The notes under the pieces were generated by a model. It did not search any database. It was not told the DNA's origin and saw only the letters and a list, made by a program, of their open reading frames with translations. Shown here piece after piece: positions 1 through 8,226 of a DNA stretch of 64,000 nucleotides. A program made the translations under genes and the position numbers. The DNA is from Bacteroidota bacterium (GTDB taxonomy: Bacteria > Bacteroidota > JABWAT01). Where the stretch lies: contig JABWAT010000006.1 of the NCBI GenBank assembly GCA_013360915.1, forward strand, positions 96,094-160,093. Reading direction: 5' to 3'. Numbering within the stretch: position 1 is the first letter of the stretch; each line of letters begins with the position of its first letter.

Positions 1-422
1 AGAAGTACATGTCGAAGATTTCTGGTCCGCTGATGGACCGGATTGATATTCATGTGGAAGTGGCTGCGGTTGGATACAGAGAACTCAGTTCCAGGTCACC
101 GGGTGAACCATCCGGAATGATCAGAAGCCGGGTGATCAGGTCACGCGAAATCCAGACAGACCGTTTTCAGGGGTCCGGATTGTACTGCAATGCACAAATG
201 AAACCTCAGGATATCCGGAAATTCTGCCGGCTGGATGAGTCGTGCCAGCAATTGCTTAAAACAGCGATGGACCGGCTGGGACTTTCAGCGAGAGCCTATG
301 ACCGCATTCTGAAGGTCAGCCGGACCATTGCGGATCTGGATGGTAGTGACTCCATCCGTCCGCAACATTTGTCCGAAGCCATTCAATACCGGTCCCTGGA
401 CCGGAACCTGTTTGCAGCTTAG
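1..422 (+). CDS. comM: ComM/YifB-type magnesium-chelatase-like AAA ATPase, C-terminal part
   Basis: The reading frame is open from base 3, so only the C-terminal 140 or so residues are present and the gene begins left of the window. The visible part starts with [15 protein letters not shown], which matches the sensor-2 region of ComM (SGPLLDRIDLH), followed by the helical Mg-chelatase C-terminal domain ([25 protein letters not shown]). ComM-type proteins are hexameric helicase-like AAA+ enzymes linked to DNA branch migration in natural transformation; the role here is by family. The stop codon overlaps the 3' end of the convergent nucleotidyltransferase gene by 4 bases. The ATG at 9 is internal, not the true start. 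Confidence 0.9.
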   Translation, partial: KYMSKISGPLMDRIDIHVEVAAVGYRELSSRSPGEPSGMIRSRVIRSREIQTDRFQGSGLYCNAQMKPQDIRKFCRLDESCQQLLKTAMDRLGLSARAYDRILKVSRTIADLDGSDSIRPQHLSEAIQYRSLDRNLFAA

Positions 423-1180
423 CGGGCCAGTTTTCTGATCTCGGCTGCCATGGCCGGATTGACCGGAAAGTGCTGCTCAAGAAAAGTCAGGTAGGCCAGC
501 GCCGACTCGGGTGACCGGTCGTAACCCTGGCAGAAGGACCCCAGCTTTTCCGCCAGGCCTGGAAACCGGAATTCGAAACGGCGATCCGGAGAGAAGAAAT
601 CGGGATAACCCGGTTGAACGGATTCAATCCGTCCCGCAAGATCAAGCAGACGGTCCACGGCATACCATTGAATAAACCGCATGGCTGAAAGTTTCTCTCC
701 CCGCCGGTAACGGCATAAGCCGACATACAGATTGGTAATGGCCTCGCCAACCAGCCAGTCCACGGGTGAGCCGGAGGGCTGGGGTGTTGGCCGGTGGGGA
801 ACCCCGATCGAATCGGAAATCCAGTCCCGTTTCCAGATGATGCGCCCTTCTGCAAACGGAATCGAGGCCAGTTCATGCTCCTCAAAAACGGCGAACTCAC
901 AGAAAATGCCATCCTCAAACAGCAACTTGTATCCATCGGCTGAATTCAGAAAGCAGTAGGCAATGGGATTGATCCGTGAGAGCCAATCCAGATTCTGGAT
1001 GTAACGCTGTTTATTTCCCGGAGATACAATGGCAAAAAAATCCAGATCCGAGTAAGCATCCATCCGGTCGGTTTCAGCGCCGACCGATCCCAGACCTATC
1101 AGGGCCAATCCGGCGGAATCAGATTCCAGCGAACGGGCGATGGCATTCAGGCGGTCGTGAAGTTGGGTTGGTGCAGGCAT
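419..1180 (-). CDS. Nucleotidyltransferase-fold protein (MNT/ANT-like)
   Basis: A protein of 253 residues with an N-terminal nucleotidyltransferase signature: GLGSVGAE followed ten residues later by SDLDFF, i.e. the GS...DxD metal-binding pattern, and a possible third carboxylate in FCEFAVF. The rest is helical. This resembles the streptomycin/kanamycin adenylyltransferase-like and MNT families, but I cannot assign a substrate. An upstream in-frame ATG at 1228 exists, but ATG 1180 has an AAAGGA ribosome site 8 bases ahead whereas 1228 has none, so I prefer 1180. It converges on comM and has no obvious operon partner. It could be an antibiotic-modifying enzyme, an orphan antitoxin-like NTase or a housekeeping enzyme. 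Confidence 0.7.
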   Translation of the reverse strand: MPAPTQLHDRLNAIARSLESDSAGLALIGLGSVGAETDRMDAYSDLDFFAIVSPGNKQRYIQNLDWLSRINPIAYCFLNSADGYKLLFEDGIFCEFAVFEEHELASIPFAEGRIIWKRDWISDSIGVPHRPTPQPSGSPVDWLVGEAITNLYVGLCRYRRGEKLSAMRFIQWYAVDRLLDLAGRIESVQPGYPDFFSPDRRFEFRFPGLAEKLGSFCQGYDRSPESALAYLTFLEQHFPVNPAMAAEIRKLAR

Positions 1181-1266
1181 CCGGCAGGTCCTTTCATTCA
1201 GAAAGGCCCGAAAGTAAAGGGATTCCATGAAAATATAAACCAGATCCGGCGGGAAAATCCGTTTTC

Positions 1267-1297
1267 TTGAGATTGATGGCCGGGTGGTCTACCTTTG
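1267..1297 (+). promoter_or_regulatory. Bacteroidetes-type promoter for the his block
   Basis: TACCTTTG at 1290-1297 matches the Bacteroidetes -7 element TAnnTTTG exactly, and CTTG ending at 1269 lies 20 bases upstream, a fitting place for the -33 TTTG element. Transcription would begin near 1304, only about 9 bases before the hisH ATG, so the leader would be very short and there is no clear ribosome site. The element was read by eye; the start site is inferred. Confidence 0.5.
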
Positions 1298-1312
1298 GTT
1301 GTAAGCGCTTTT

Positions 1313-1915
1313 ATGAAATCCATTACAGTCATCGATTACGGAATCGGCAACATCCGGAGTGTACTGAACGCCCTGAATCATGTGGGTTATACGGTGACGT
1401 TTACCGCCGACCGGACTCTTATTTCCAGGGCAGACCGACTGCTGCTGCCCGGCGTGGGTGCTTTTCAGCCCGCCATGAAAAAACTGAACTCACTTGGTCT
1501 GACAGACCTGATTCATGAGCATACGGCCGCCGGCCGCCCGCTGTTGGGAATCTGCCTGGGAATGCAGTTGCTTTGCAGCGGCAGCCATGAATTCGGCTGG
1601 TTTCCGGGTCTGGGATATTTTAATCTGGAAGTTACCAGTTTTACCGGTTGCCCCAAGGTCCCTCAGATGGGATGGAATACCCTTCATCCGGTTGATCCGC
1701 ATCACCCGCTGTTCCGGAATGCTTTGCCGGGAGATTACGTTTACTTTGTACACAGTTATTATGCACCGGTCGGTGATGGCACGGCTGCCACGACCGATTA
1801 CTACGGTGACTATTCATCGGTTCTGATCAAAGATCGGGTGGTTGGAATGCAATTCCATCCCGAAAAAAGTTCAACAACCGGACTGACGTTACTGAAAAAT
1901 TTCGGAGACTTATAA
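1313..1915 (+). CDS. hisH: Imidazole glycerol phosphate synthase, glutaminase subunit HisH
   Basis: This 200-residue class I glutamine amidotransferase releases ammonia from glutamine and feeds it to HisF in histidine synthesis. The nucleophile is Cys81 in GICLGMQLL; the catalytic His-x-Glu is in GMQFHPEKS near residue 180. The oxyanion region reads PGVGAF (46-51). A TTG six codons upstream (1295) could extend the frame, but ATG 1313 gives the usual MKSITVIDYG start. It is first in a compact hisHAFI block, with 3 bases to hisA. Cytoplasmic heterodimer with HisF. Confidence 0.95.
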   Translation: MKSITVIDYGIGNIRSVLNALNHVGYTVTFTADRTLISRADRLLLPGVGAFQPAMKKLNSLGLTDLIHEHTAAGRPLLGICLGMQLLCSGSHEFGWFPGLGYFNLEVTSFTGCPKVPQMGWNTLHPVDPHHPLFRNALPGDYVYFVHSYYAPVGDGTAATTDYYGDYSSVLIKDRVVGMQFHPEKSSTTGLTLLKNFGDL

Positions 1916-1918
1916 ATC

Positions 1919-2713
1919 ATGTTGGTAATACCGGCCATCGATATCAAGGGTGGCCAGTGCGTGCGGTTGCAGCAGGGACGGTTCGAAGATGAGACCGTCT
2001 ATTTTTCTGATCCGGTAAAAACCGCGCAATTGTGGCGGATTGAAAACGCGAAAATTATTCATCTGGTTGATCTGGATGGTGCCCTGTCGGGGTCCCGTGA
2101 AAATTTATCTGTTATTGAACAGATCGTGAAGGGAATTGACATTCCCGTTCAGGTCGGTGGAGGGATCCGGACTCTGGAAGATATCCGTTCTTACCTGTCC
2201 ATCGGGGTTTGCCGCGTGATCATCGGAACGGCAGCTGTGAAAAATCCTGAACTCGTCAGGCAGGCTGTTTCCGAATTCGGAAAGCGGTGCGTGGTGGTTG
2301 GAATCGATGCAAGTAATGGCAAAGTTGCCATTAAGGGATGGACAGAAACCTCGGCCCGTGATGCAGTCGACCTGGCCTGTGAAATGAAGTCGATGGGCCT
2401 GGAACGGGTCGTTTTTACCGACATTTCAAAGGACGGCATGCTGCAGGGACCCAATCTGGAAGCCACCAAAAACATGGCGGTGAAATCCGGACTGAAAGTC
2501 ACAGCCAGCGGGGGAGTTTCCGGATTTAAAGATCTGATCGCACTGAAAGAACTGACTCCGTTCGGAGTCGACTCTGTCATTGTGGGCAAAGCCTTGTATG
2601 AAAACCGGTTTCCCTGCCAATCCCTCTGGCGGGAATGTGAAAAGGACCTGCATGTTGAACAGGAAATCAAGGTGTTCACCGAACACGATTTCAAACGCTG
2701 TTCCGGAAACTGA
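1919..2713 (+). CDS. hisA: Phosphoribosylformimino-AICAR ribotide isomerase HisA
   Basis: A (beta/alpha)8-barrel of 264 residues catalysing the Amadori isomerisation of ProFAR to PRFAR in histidine synthesis. The start MLVIPAIDIKGG carries the catalytic Asp8; VGGGIR and the second half-barrel VVGIDASNGKVAIKGW with FTDISKDGM contain the other conserved carboxylates and phosphate-binding glycines (TASGGVSG). It is somewhat longer than the usual 240-245 residues because of a C-terminal extension (roughly 240-264, EQEIKVFTEHDFKRCSGN). Its stop codon directly abuts the hisF ATG, which indicates translational coupling. Confidence 0.95.
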   Translation: MLVIPAIDIKGGQCVRLQQGRFEDETVYFSDPVKTAQLWRIENAKIIHLVDLDGALSGSRENLSVIEQIVKGIDIPVQVGGGIRTLEDIRSYLSIGVCRVIIGTAAVKNPELVRQAVSEFGKRCVVVGIDASNGKVAIKGWTETSARDAVDLACEMKSMGLERVVFTDISKDGMLQGPNLEATKNMAVKSGLKVTASGGVSGFKDLIALKELTPFGVDSVIVGKALYENRFPCQSLWRECEKDLHVEQEIKVFTEHDFKRCSGN

Positions 2714-3478
2714 ATGCTGACCCGTCGAATCATTCCCTGCCTTGATGTCCATGACGGCCGGGTGGTTAAAGGCATTCAGTTTGTGAATCTGGTCGATGCC
2801 GGAGACCCGGTTGAACAAGCCCGTGTTTACAATGCGGCGGGTGCCGATGAATTGGTTTTCCTCGATATCACCGCAACCAGCGACAATCGCCGAAGCATGT
2901 ATTCGGTGATTGAAAAAACGGCTGCCGAGGTTTTTATACCGCTGACAGTGGGAGGCGGAATCCGCACGGTGGATGATATGAAAGCCATGCTGGATTCCGG
3001 CGCCGATAAGGTCTCGGTCAATTCTTCAGCCATTGCCACCCCGGACCTGATTTCGGCAGGCGCTGAACGGTTCGGATCACAATGTGTGGTTCTCGCAATT
3101 GATGCCAGACGAACGGGTTCAGATTCCTGGGAAGTATACACACATGGCGGCCGGAAAGCCACTGGGCTGGATGCCGTTCAATGGGCGCTGGATGGTGTCA
3201 GACGGGGTGCCGGAGAGCTTTTAATCACTTCGATGGACCGCGATGGCAGTAAGTCGGGGTATGACAACGAACTGCTTGCCCGTATTTCCTCCCAGGTTCA
3301 GGTCCCGGTTATTGCCTCGGGCGGGGCAGGAAAACCCGACCATTTTTATGATGCATTTACCATTGGAAAAGCCGATGCTGCTTTGGCTGCCTCCTTGTTT
3401 CACTTCAGGGAACTGGAAATAGCCGATCTGAAAAACTGGTTGCACGACCGGGGCATCCCGGTAAGGAGGGTCGGTTGA
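2714..3478 (+). CDS. hisF: Imidazole glycerol phosphate synthase, cyclase subunit HisF
   Basis: A 254-residue (beta/alpha)8-barrel that cyclises PRFAR with HisH-derived ammonia to imidazole glycerol phosphate and AICAR. Catalytic Asp11 lies in [15 protein letters not shown]; the second catalytic Asp is in VVLAIDARR (about residue 131), and GGGIRT and IASGGAGK are phosphate-binding loops. Length is typical. It begins directly after the hisA stop and overlaps hisI by 4 bases (TTGA), so hisHAFI is read as a unit. Confidence 0.96.
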   Translation: MLTRRIIPCLDVHDGRVVKGIQFVNLVDAGDPVEQARVYNAAGADELVFLDITATSDNRRSMYSVIEKTAAEVFIPLTVGGGIRTVDDMKAMLDSGADKVSVNSSAIATPDLISAGAERFGSQCVVLAIDARRTGSDSWEVYTHGGRKATGLDAVQWALDGVRRGAGELLITSMDRDGSKSGYDNELLARISSQVQVPVIASGGAGKPDHFYDAFTIGKADAALAASLFHFRELEIADLKNWLHDRGIPVRRVG

Positions 3479-3813
3479 ACTGGTCAGACTTTAAAAGAAC
3501 TCCCGATGGATTAATGCCGGTCATTGTGCAGGATTTTTCCACAAAGCAGGTTCTCATGATGGCCTGGATGAATGAATCAGCCTGGCAAAAGACGGTTTCA
3601 ACCAGGGAAATGTGGTTCTGGTCCCGGTCACGTCAGGAGCTCTGGCACAAGGGAGCCACTTCGGGACATGTACAGAAGGTTATCAGGATATCGGTGGATT
3701 GTGACTCGGATGTCCTGCTGGCCGAAGTGGATCCTGCCGGAGGTATTGCCTGCCATACCGGCGCTGTCAGTTGTTTCTTTACAGAAGTATTAAATGCAGG
3801 AGACAGGGGATAG
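3475..3813 (+). CDS. hisI: Phosphoribosyl-AMP cyclohydrolase HisI (monofunctional)
   Basis: A 112-residue enzyme opening the purine ring of PR-AMP, the third histidine step. Seen: [23 protein letters not shown] with Mg-binding aspartates, and [10 protein letters not shown] with zinc cysteines. There is no HisE pyrophosphatase domain. The start is TTG at 3475, overlapping the hisF stop as TTGA and preceded by an excellent ribosome site (AAGGAGG, 3463-3469, 5-base spacing). The last residues (AGDRG) and the stop codon are encoded by the GGAGACAGGGGATAG repeat that fills the following intergenic region, so the natural C-terminus may have been altered slightly by the repeat. Confidence 0.94.
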   Translation: MNWSDFKRTPDGLMPVIVQDFSTKQVLMMAWMNESAWQKTVSTREMWFWSRSRQELWHKGATSGHVQKVIRISVDCDSDVLLAEVDPAGGIACHTGAVSCFFTEVLNAGDRG

Positions 3814-3840
3814 GAGACAGGAGTCAGGAGTCAGAATACG
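3805..3840. repeat. Purine-rich GGAGACAGG/GGAGTCAG short repeats
   Basis: Imperfect direct repeats of an 8-9 base unit (GGAGACAGG, GGAGTCAGG) begin inside the last codons of hisI. The same units recur near 63655-63683, just upstream of the wzt-like gene, so this is a dispersed family. Function unknown. Confidence 0.8.
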
Positions 3841-3890
3841 GAATTCAGAATTCAGAATTCAGAATTCAGAATTCAGAATTCAGAATTCAG
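3841..3890. repeat. Tandem heptamer GAATTCA, seven copies
   Basis: Seven consecutive perfect copies of the 7-base unit GAATTCA, bracketed on both sides by AGAATACGGAAT (3833-3844 and 3888-3899). The perfection suggests recent slippage-type expansion. Confidence 0.95.
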
Positions 3891-3950
3891 AATACGGAAT
3901 CTCACTCTCTTTGCCGGAGAGGGAAGGGGTAAGGGTCAATTGAATTTCAG

Positions 3951-4114
3951 CCGGAAAATCCCTTGTCCCTTCGATCAACTCGGGGTTCTGGTTTTTCCAT
4001 CACCACTCAATAATTTTTTCTTGTCACTCGTCCCTGGAAAAACACCAACCCTTCCCCGACTTCATCGGGGTAAACTTTCACCTCAGGGTCCGGTTTTTTC
4101 CCATTACCAATCAC
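3951..4114. repeat. Two diverged copies of the hairpin repeat found at the right end
   Basis: Copy one (3951-4003) has CCCTTCGAtcAACTC then GGGG and GGTTTTTCC; copy two (4033-4114) has CTGGAAAAACACC...CCTCAGGGTCCGG followed by TTTTTT and an added CCCCGA/TCGGGG hairpin (4053-4070 region). Both align with the clean copies at 63751-64000 (CTGGGAAAAACCC...CTTCGAGAACCTCAGGG...GGGTTTT). The rest of the gap up to 4142 is CATCACCAATCACC-type low-complexity sequence. I see no gene in the 3814-4142 interval. Confidence 0.65.
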
Positions 4115-4142
4115 CCATCACCAATCACCAGAATTTTGCAGA

Positions 4143-4532
4143 CTACCGGTCGAACGGCGAGTCAGGCAGCTCCATTCTTTCCAGCTCTTCGATGTAACGG
4201 ACAAACCGGTTATGGCTGTCGACGAGGATGTTTTTTGGAGTCTGGGGTTGATCGGTCAGAGAAAAACCCATGATGATGAGTTCTTCGCCCCGTTTGATAA
4301 GGTGAGCGGCTGCACCATTCATGTGAATGGCGCCCGATCCCCGTTCACCCTTAATCACATAGGTTTCGAGGCGGGAACCCGAGGTGTTGCTGACGACCAG
4401 AACGCGCTCACCAGGCCACAAACCGGCTTTTTCGATCAGATCTTCATCGATGGTAATGCTGCCAACGTAAGCCAGATTGGCTTCGGTTACCACTGCTTTC
4501 TGGATTTTTGAGGTCAGGACCCAACGCAACAT
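4143..4532 (-). CDS. panD: Aspartate 1-decarboxylase PanD
   Basis: The proenzyme cleaves itself between Gly and Ser to form a pyruvoyl cofactor and converts aspartate to beta-alanine for pantothenate. The cleavage site is in LAYVGSITIDEDL. With the ATG at 4532 the pair is Gly24-Ser25, exactly the position in well-studied PanD, so I prefer that start to the ATG two codons upstream (4538). Length 129 residues is typical. It is the last gene of a leftward series, 44 bases after the MFS gene. panC is separate, about 20 kb away; panB is not in the window. Confidence 0.95.
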   Translation of the reverse strand: MLRWVLTSKIQKAVVTEANLAYVGSITIDEDLIEKAGLWPGERVLVVSNTSGSRLETYVIKGERGSGAIHMNGAAAHLIKRGEELIIMGFSLTDQPQTPKNILVDSHNRFVRYIEELERMELPDSPFDR

Positions 4533-4582
4533 AGTCATATCATAAAAGTGGAAAAAAGATTCAGAAAATAAAAATCGGTTGG

Positions 4583-5851
4583 TTATTCGGTGGTTTTAAC
4601 CCTCATGAGAAGCAGGGCTCCGGCGATGAACAGGATGGCCACCGATAGAATTCCGAATCGGGGATTGCCGGTAACCACGCCAATGAATCCCATCAGAACC
4701 GGTCCGATAATGGCGGCAAATTTTCCAATCATGTTGAAAAAGCCATAATACTCAGCAGAGTGATACGGCGGAACCATCCGGCTGAAAAAGGACCGGCTGA
4801 GTGCCTGAATGCCTCCCTGAACCAACGCAACTGCAAAGGCAAGAATCATAAACTGACTGATGGCGATATCACCCACCATCAGCGGGGATGCCGTCATGAC
4901 GGAGGCCCCCACCGACACACCGATGTACACCACAATACAGACCATGATCATGGGTCGTGGTCCCAGTTTCTGACCCAGCCAGCCGAACAACAGGGCAAAG
5001 GGGAAACCGACAAACTGAACAATCAGCAGGGAGGTGATCAGATCGGAATTACCGATTCCGATGGATTTTCCAAAGTCGACCGCCATGGAAATGACCGTAT
5101 CAACTCCGTCGATGTAAAGCCAATAGGCGAGAAGAAAAAGCGCCATGTTCCGGTTACGGATCATGGATTTCAGCGTTACGAGGTACTCATGGAAACCGGC
5201 GCGCAGGACGATTTTCCGGGAGGCAACTGACAGGTCGAAAGGTTCAGGTACCCGTAAAATCAGCGGCAGAGTAAAGGCAATCCACCAGACAGCCACCATC
5301 AGAAACGACCATTGCACGGCTTCGGCCGGACCGGCCAGTCCGAACCAGGCGGGTTGCTGAACCATCAGGACATTGACCAGAAAGAGCAGTCCGCCACCCG
5401 CATACCCGAGGGCATAACCAAAGCTGGAAATCCGGTCGACATTGCCCGGCGTGCTGACGTTCAGCAGCAAGGCATCATAAAACACATTGGCACTGAGGAA
5501 ACAGACGGTGCTCAGGGTGTAAACGGCGGCTGCAGCAGGCCAATCCCCGGCAGGAATAAAATGAAGAGCACCGGTGAGTAACGCGCCAACCATGGCAAAA
5601 AAGGCAAGAAATTCCTTCCTGCGACCACTCATATCGGCCAGCGATCCCAGGACGGGTGAAAAAACGGCAACCATCAGACCAGCGGCTGAAATGGAAAGGC
5701 CCAGCCAGAAAGTGGATGTTTCGGCGGGGGAGTTCCGGCTCCAGTAATCCTTAAAAAAAATAGGAAAGAATCCGGCAATCACGGTGGTGGCAAAGGCGCT
5801 GTTGGCCCAGTCGTACAATGCCCAGCTGATGGCCCCTTTTTTAGAGGACAT
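4583..5851 (-). CDS. UMF1-type MFS transporter (Atg22-like)
   Basis: A 422-residue polytopic membrane protein with about 12 hydrophobic segments. The N-terminus WALYDWANSAFATTVIAGFFPIFF is characteristic of the UMF1/Atg22 family of the major facilitator superfamily (quoted here only in part: ALYDWANSAFA). A basic loop MSGRRKEF sits after the third segment, as in MFS signature loops. The substrate is unknown; fungal relatives export amino acids from vacuoles. It overlaps the end of the phosphatase gene by 11 bases, so the two are probably co-transcribed. Confidence 0.85.
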   Translation of the reverse strand: MSSKKGAISWALYDWANSAFATTVIAGFFPIFFKDYWSRNSPAETSTFWLGLSISAAGLMVAVFSPVLGSLADMSGRRKEFLAFFAMVGALLTGALHFIPAGDWPAAAAVYTLSTVCFLSANVFYDALLLNVSTPGNVDRISSFGYALGYAGGGLLFLVNVLMVQQPAWFGLAGPAEAVQWSFLMVAVWWIAFTLPLILRVPEPFDLSVASRKIVLRAGFHEYLVTLKSMIRNRNMALFLLAYWLYIDGVDTVISMAVDFGKSIGIGNSDLITSLLIVQFVGFPFALLFGWLGQKLGPRPMIMVCIVVYIGVSVGASVMTASPLMVGDIAISQFMILAFAVALVQGGIQALSRSFFSRMVPPYHSAEYYGFFNMIGKFAAIIGPVLMGFIGVVTGNPRFGILSVAILFIAGALLLMRVKTTE

Positions 5852-6551
5852 CGAATGACTCGCAGTAGTCGGTCTGGAACAGTTTGCGTGAGGGGAGCTG
5901 AATGGCGGTCAGGATACCCATGTCACGGGCGAATTTCGGAGTTTTGTAAACGCAGCCGGTGTCGATGAGGATCAGTTTGTCTGTCAGGATGGCCTGATCA
6001 TGGGGGGTGTGACCGCAAACCATGGTTTTTTCCCACTTCAGCTTGCGGGCGCGCAGGTGAGATCGACTCCAGATAAAGTCCTCAAATCGTCGGTTTCTGA
6101 TGGAATCGGCCAATGATTGATCGGGATTGGCGCCAGCATGAACAAATAAAAAGCCGGGTGTATCGATGTAATAAAGGGTGTTTTTAAGAAATGACAGGTG
6201 AGAATCGGGTAACCGAAGGCTGCCCAGCGTGGTGGCACCATAACTCATCAGGGTTTCTTTGGCACCGTTCATCAGCCAGTTGGTCACATTGCCGGTTTCC
6301 ATGGCGTGCAGCATCATGTCTTCATGATTTCCGCGCAGGAAGTAGCAGGTCTGGCGGCCAGAAAGGTCAATCAGGTAGTCAATCACTCCGCGTGAATCGG
6401 GGCCCCGATCCACATAATCTCCCAGAAAAATCAGGACTGACTGATCATTCAACGGCAATTGACCAATCAGAGCCTTCAGGGTATCACTGCATCCATGGAT
6501 ATCTCCGATGGCATAGGTATTATCTGCAGGGAGGGAAGACAGACTAAGCAT
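5841..6551 (-). CDS. PPP-family metallophosphatase (Ser/Thr phosphatase-like)
   Basis: A 236-residue cytoplasmic phosphatase of the bacterial PrpA/ApaH-like PPP family. The three metal-binding motifs are clear: GDIHG (about 17-21), GDYVDRGPD (about 44-52) and RGNHED (about 74-79), with a later VCGHTPH. The substrate could be a phosphoprotein or a dinucleoside polyphosphate; the length is close to PrpA/PrpB and shorter than ApaH. Its ATG overlaps the nusB stop (TAATG), which couples their translation. Confidence 0.88.
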   Translation of the reverse strand: MLSLSSLPADNTYAIGDIHGCSDTLKALIGQLPLNDQSVLIFLGDYVDRGPDSRGVIDYLIDLSGRQTCYFLRGNHEDMMLHAMETGNVTNWLMNGAKETLMSYGATTLGSLRLPDSHLSFLKNTLYYIDTPGFLFVHAGANPDQSLADSIRNRRFEDFIWSRSHLRARKLKWEKTMVCGHTPHDQAILTDKLILIDTGCVYKTPKFARDMGILTAIQLPSRKLFQTDYCESFDVL

Positions 6552-7015
6552 TACGAATTGACGAGACCCCGTCCGGTTTTATTGATACGGCCTTCGGTCA
6601 CCAGATCATTTCTGATAGCATCCAGTATGCCATTGACGAACAGTCCGCTTTTTTCGGTGCTGTATTCTTTGGCAATTTCGATCATTTCATTGATGGTTAC
6701 CTTGGGAGGAATATCGGGGAAGAACAGAAACTCGGCGATCCCCATCTGGATCAGAATCCGGTCGATAACGGCCACCCGTTCACGGTCCCAGTTTTTCAGA
6801 TGCGATTCAAGCAGGGCCGTGACTTCTGACGGGTCTCCGATCAGACGGTTGAGCATCCGGGAGGCATAGGTGTATTCGGGGGAGTCGTCTTCCACTTCGG
6901 GCAGAATGGTGGAGCGAAGGTGGGCGATCGGGTCACCCGACATTTCATTGGCATAGAGCGCCTGCATGACTTTGGCCCTGAGTTCCCGCCGGCTCATTGA
7001 AGGTTTTTTTTCCAT
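6551..7015 (-). CDS. nusB: Transcription antitermination factor NusB
   Basis: An all-helical RNA-binding protein of 154 residues that joins NusE and boxA RNA to support rRNA antitermination. The start SRRELRAKVMQALYANE and the C-terminal half (KNWDRERVAVIDRILIQMGIAE, PKVTINEMIEIAKEY, KSGLFVNGILD) are diagnostic. The gene seems to have its own promoter: TAACTTTG on the minus strand ends 5 bases before the ATG, implying a nearly leaderless transcript. It leads a nusB-phosphatase-MFS-panD run. Confidence 0.93.
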   Translation of the reverse strand: MEKKPSMSRRELRAKVMQALYANEMSGDPIAHLRSTILPEVEDDSPEYTYASRMLNRLIGDPSEVTALLESHLKNWDRERVAVIDRILIQMGIAEFLFFPDIPPKVTINEMIEIAKEYSTEKSGLFVNGILDAIRNDLVTEGRINKTGRGLVNS

Positions 7016-7020
7016 GGGTG

Positions 7021-7028
7021 CAAAGTTA
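7021..7028 (-). promoter_or_regulatory. Bacteroidetes-type -7 element upstream of nusB
   Basis: Read on the minus strand this is TAACTTTG, a perfect TAnnTTTG match, 5 bases upstream of the nusB ATG (7015). No convincing TTTG -33 element is present at the expected distance, so the call rests on the -7 element. If real, transcription would start at or next to the start codon. Confidence 0.42.
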
Positions 7029-7036
7029 AAGGATAC

Positions 7037-7064
7037 AACGCCCGGATAAAATGGTCCGGGCGTT
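7037..7064 (-). terminator. Hairpin after the leucine-dehydrogenase gene
   Basis: ACGCCCGGA and TCCGGGCGT form a 9-bp GC-rich stem around an 8-base loop, 12 bases after the dehydrogenase stop codon. On the minus strand the following tract is only moderately T-rich; on the plus strand the T-run is better. It separates the upstream operon from nusB. Confidence 0.6.
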
Positions 7065-7075
7065 TCGTTTTATTT

Positions 7076-8191
7076 TCAGTGGTGGCGTCCCATTTCGCCA
7101 AGACGGCCTGAAAATTCACTTCGGCTGGCGTAAATGCCCTTCACACGGCCAATCAGCTCAAGGCGTTTTTCGGCGTAGAGATTGGCTGCTTCGTATGTTG
7201 GGATCTTGTTTTCGCGGGCAATGTTGTAAATCTTCAGCATCAGGTCATAAATACCCTCCGCCTGGGTGAGTGCCCGTTCCTGGTTGTATCCTTCCAGTTC
7301 GTTGGCCACGTTGATCAGTCCGCCTGCATTGATCACAAAGTCGGGTGCATAAAGAATTCCGCGGCGGATCAGTTCATGTCCGTGCTTTTCTTCATCGGCC
7401 AGCTGATTGTTGGCTGCACCGGCAATGATCTTTGCTTTCAGCCGTGGGATGGTGTCGTCATTTACCGTTGCACCCAGTGCGCAGGGTGAATACACATCGA
7501 CCGGCAGGTCATAGATTTCGTCGGTGGTCACAGCAATGGCACCATGATCACGAACAGCCTTACCTACCCGTTCTTCGTCGATATCGGTCACATAGACCTT
7601 GCAACCTTCCTTTTTCAGGTGTCCGATCAGATAGTATCCCACATGTCCGGCACCCTGAACCGCGACCGATTTTCCGGCGAGCACATCGGTTCCGTACAAA
7701 TCGCGGACGGTGGCTTTCAGGCCCATAAACACGCCAAGGGCGGTTACTGGTGAAGGATCACCGCTTCCGCCCAGATTGCGAGAGATTCCGGTAACATATT
7801 TCGTTTCCATCCGCACCCATTCCATGTCACGGGTTTCGGTTCCAACGTCTTCTGCGGTGATATAGCGACCGGCCAGTCCTTCTACAAACCTTCCAAAATT
7901 GCGGAACAGGGCTTCATTCTTGTCGGTTTTCGGATTTCCGATAATGACTGCTTTTCCTCCGCCCAGATTCAGGCCGGCAGCGGCGGCTTTGTAAGTCATT
8001 CCGCGGGAAAGTCTCAGCACATCGTTCAGGGCAGCGGCATCGTTTTCATATTTCCACATCCGGGTTCCCCCGAGAGCAGGTCCGAGTGTGGTGTTGTGAA
8101 TGGCAATAATGGCCTTCAGTCCGGTGCGGGTATCCGAACAGAAAACAACCTGTTCGTGGTCCCTTTGCGACATCAGTTCAAATACATTCAT
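7076..8191 (-). CDS. ldh: Glu/Leu/Phe/Val dehydrogenase, leucine-dehydrogenase type
   Basis: A 371-residue NAD-dependent amino acid dehydrogenase that oxidatively deaminates branched-chain amino acids to 2-oxo acids. Catalytic Lys80 lies in [10 protein letters not shown] and substrate Lys68 in [10 protein letters not shown], positions matching leucine dehydrogenase; the Rossmann motif is VQGAGHVG (about 178-185). [13 protein letters not shown] residues (39-46) complete the substrate pocket. AAGGAG lies 11 bases ahead of the ATG. The gene follows the ABC transporter operon by 35 bases and may be read with it. Family members for Val or Phe are hard to separate by eye, so substrate specificity is inferred. 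Confidence 0.9.
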   Translation of the reverse strand: MNVFELMSQRDHEQVVFCSDTRTGLKAIIAIHNTTLGPALGGTRMWKYENDAAALNDVLRLSRGMTYKAAAAGLNLGGGKAVIIGNPKTDKNEALFRNFGRFVEGLAGRYITAEDVGTETRDMEWVRMETKYVTGISRNLGGSGDPSPVTALGVFMGLKATVRDLYGTDVLAGKSVAVQGAGHVGYYLIGHLKKEGCKVYVTDIDEERVGKAVRDHGAIAVTTDEIYDLPVDVYSPCALGATVNDDTIPRLKAKIIAGAANNQLADEEKHGHELIRRGILYAPDFVINAGGLINVANELEGYNQERALTQAEGIYDLMLKIYNIARENKIPTYEAANLYAEKRLELIGRVKGIYASRSEFSGRLGEMGRHH

Positions 8192-8226
8192 GGTGATGGG
8201 TTCTCCTTTTCTGGGTCAGTCATGGT

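Noticed and set aside
3841..3890. CRISPR-like array from regularly spaced GAATTCA
   Set aside because: The units are directly tandem with no spacers and no cas genes; a simple heptamer repeat.
3940..4197. 85-residue open frame across the repeat region
   Set aside because: Entirely within repeats and overlapping panD on the other strand; no coding character.
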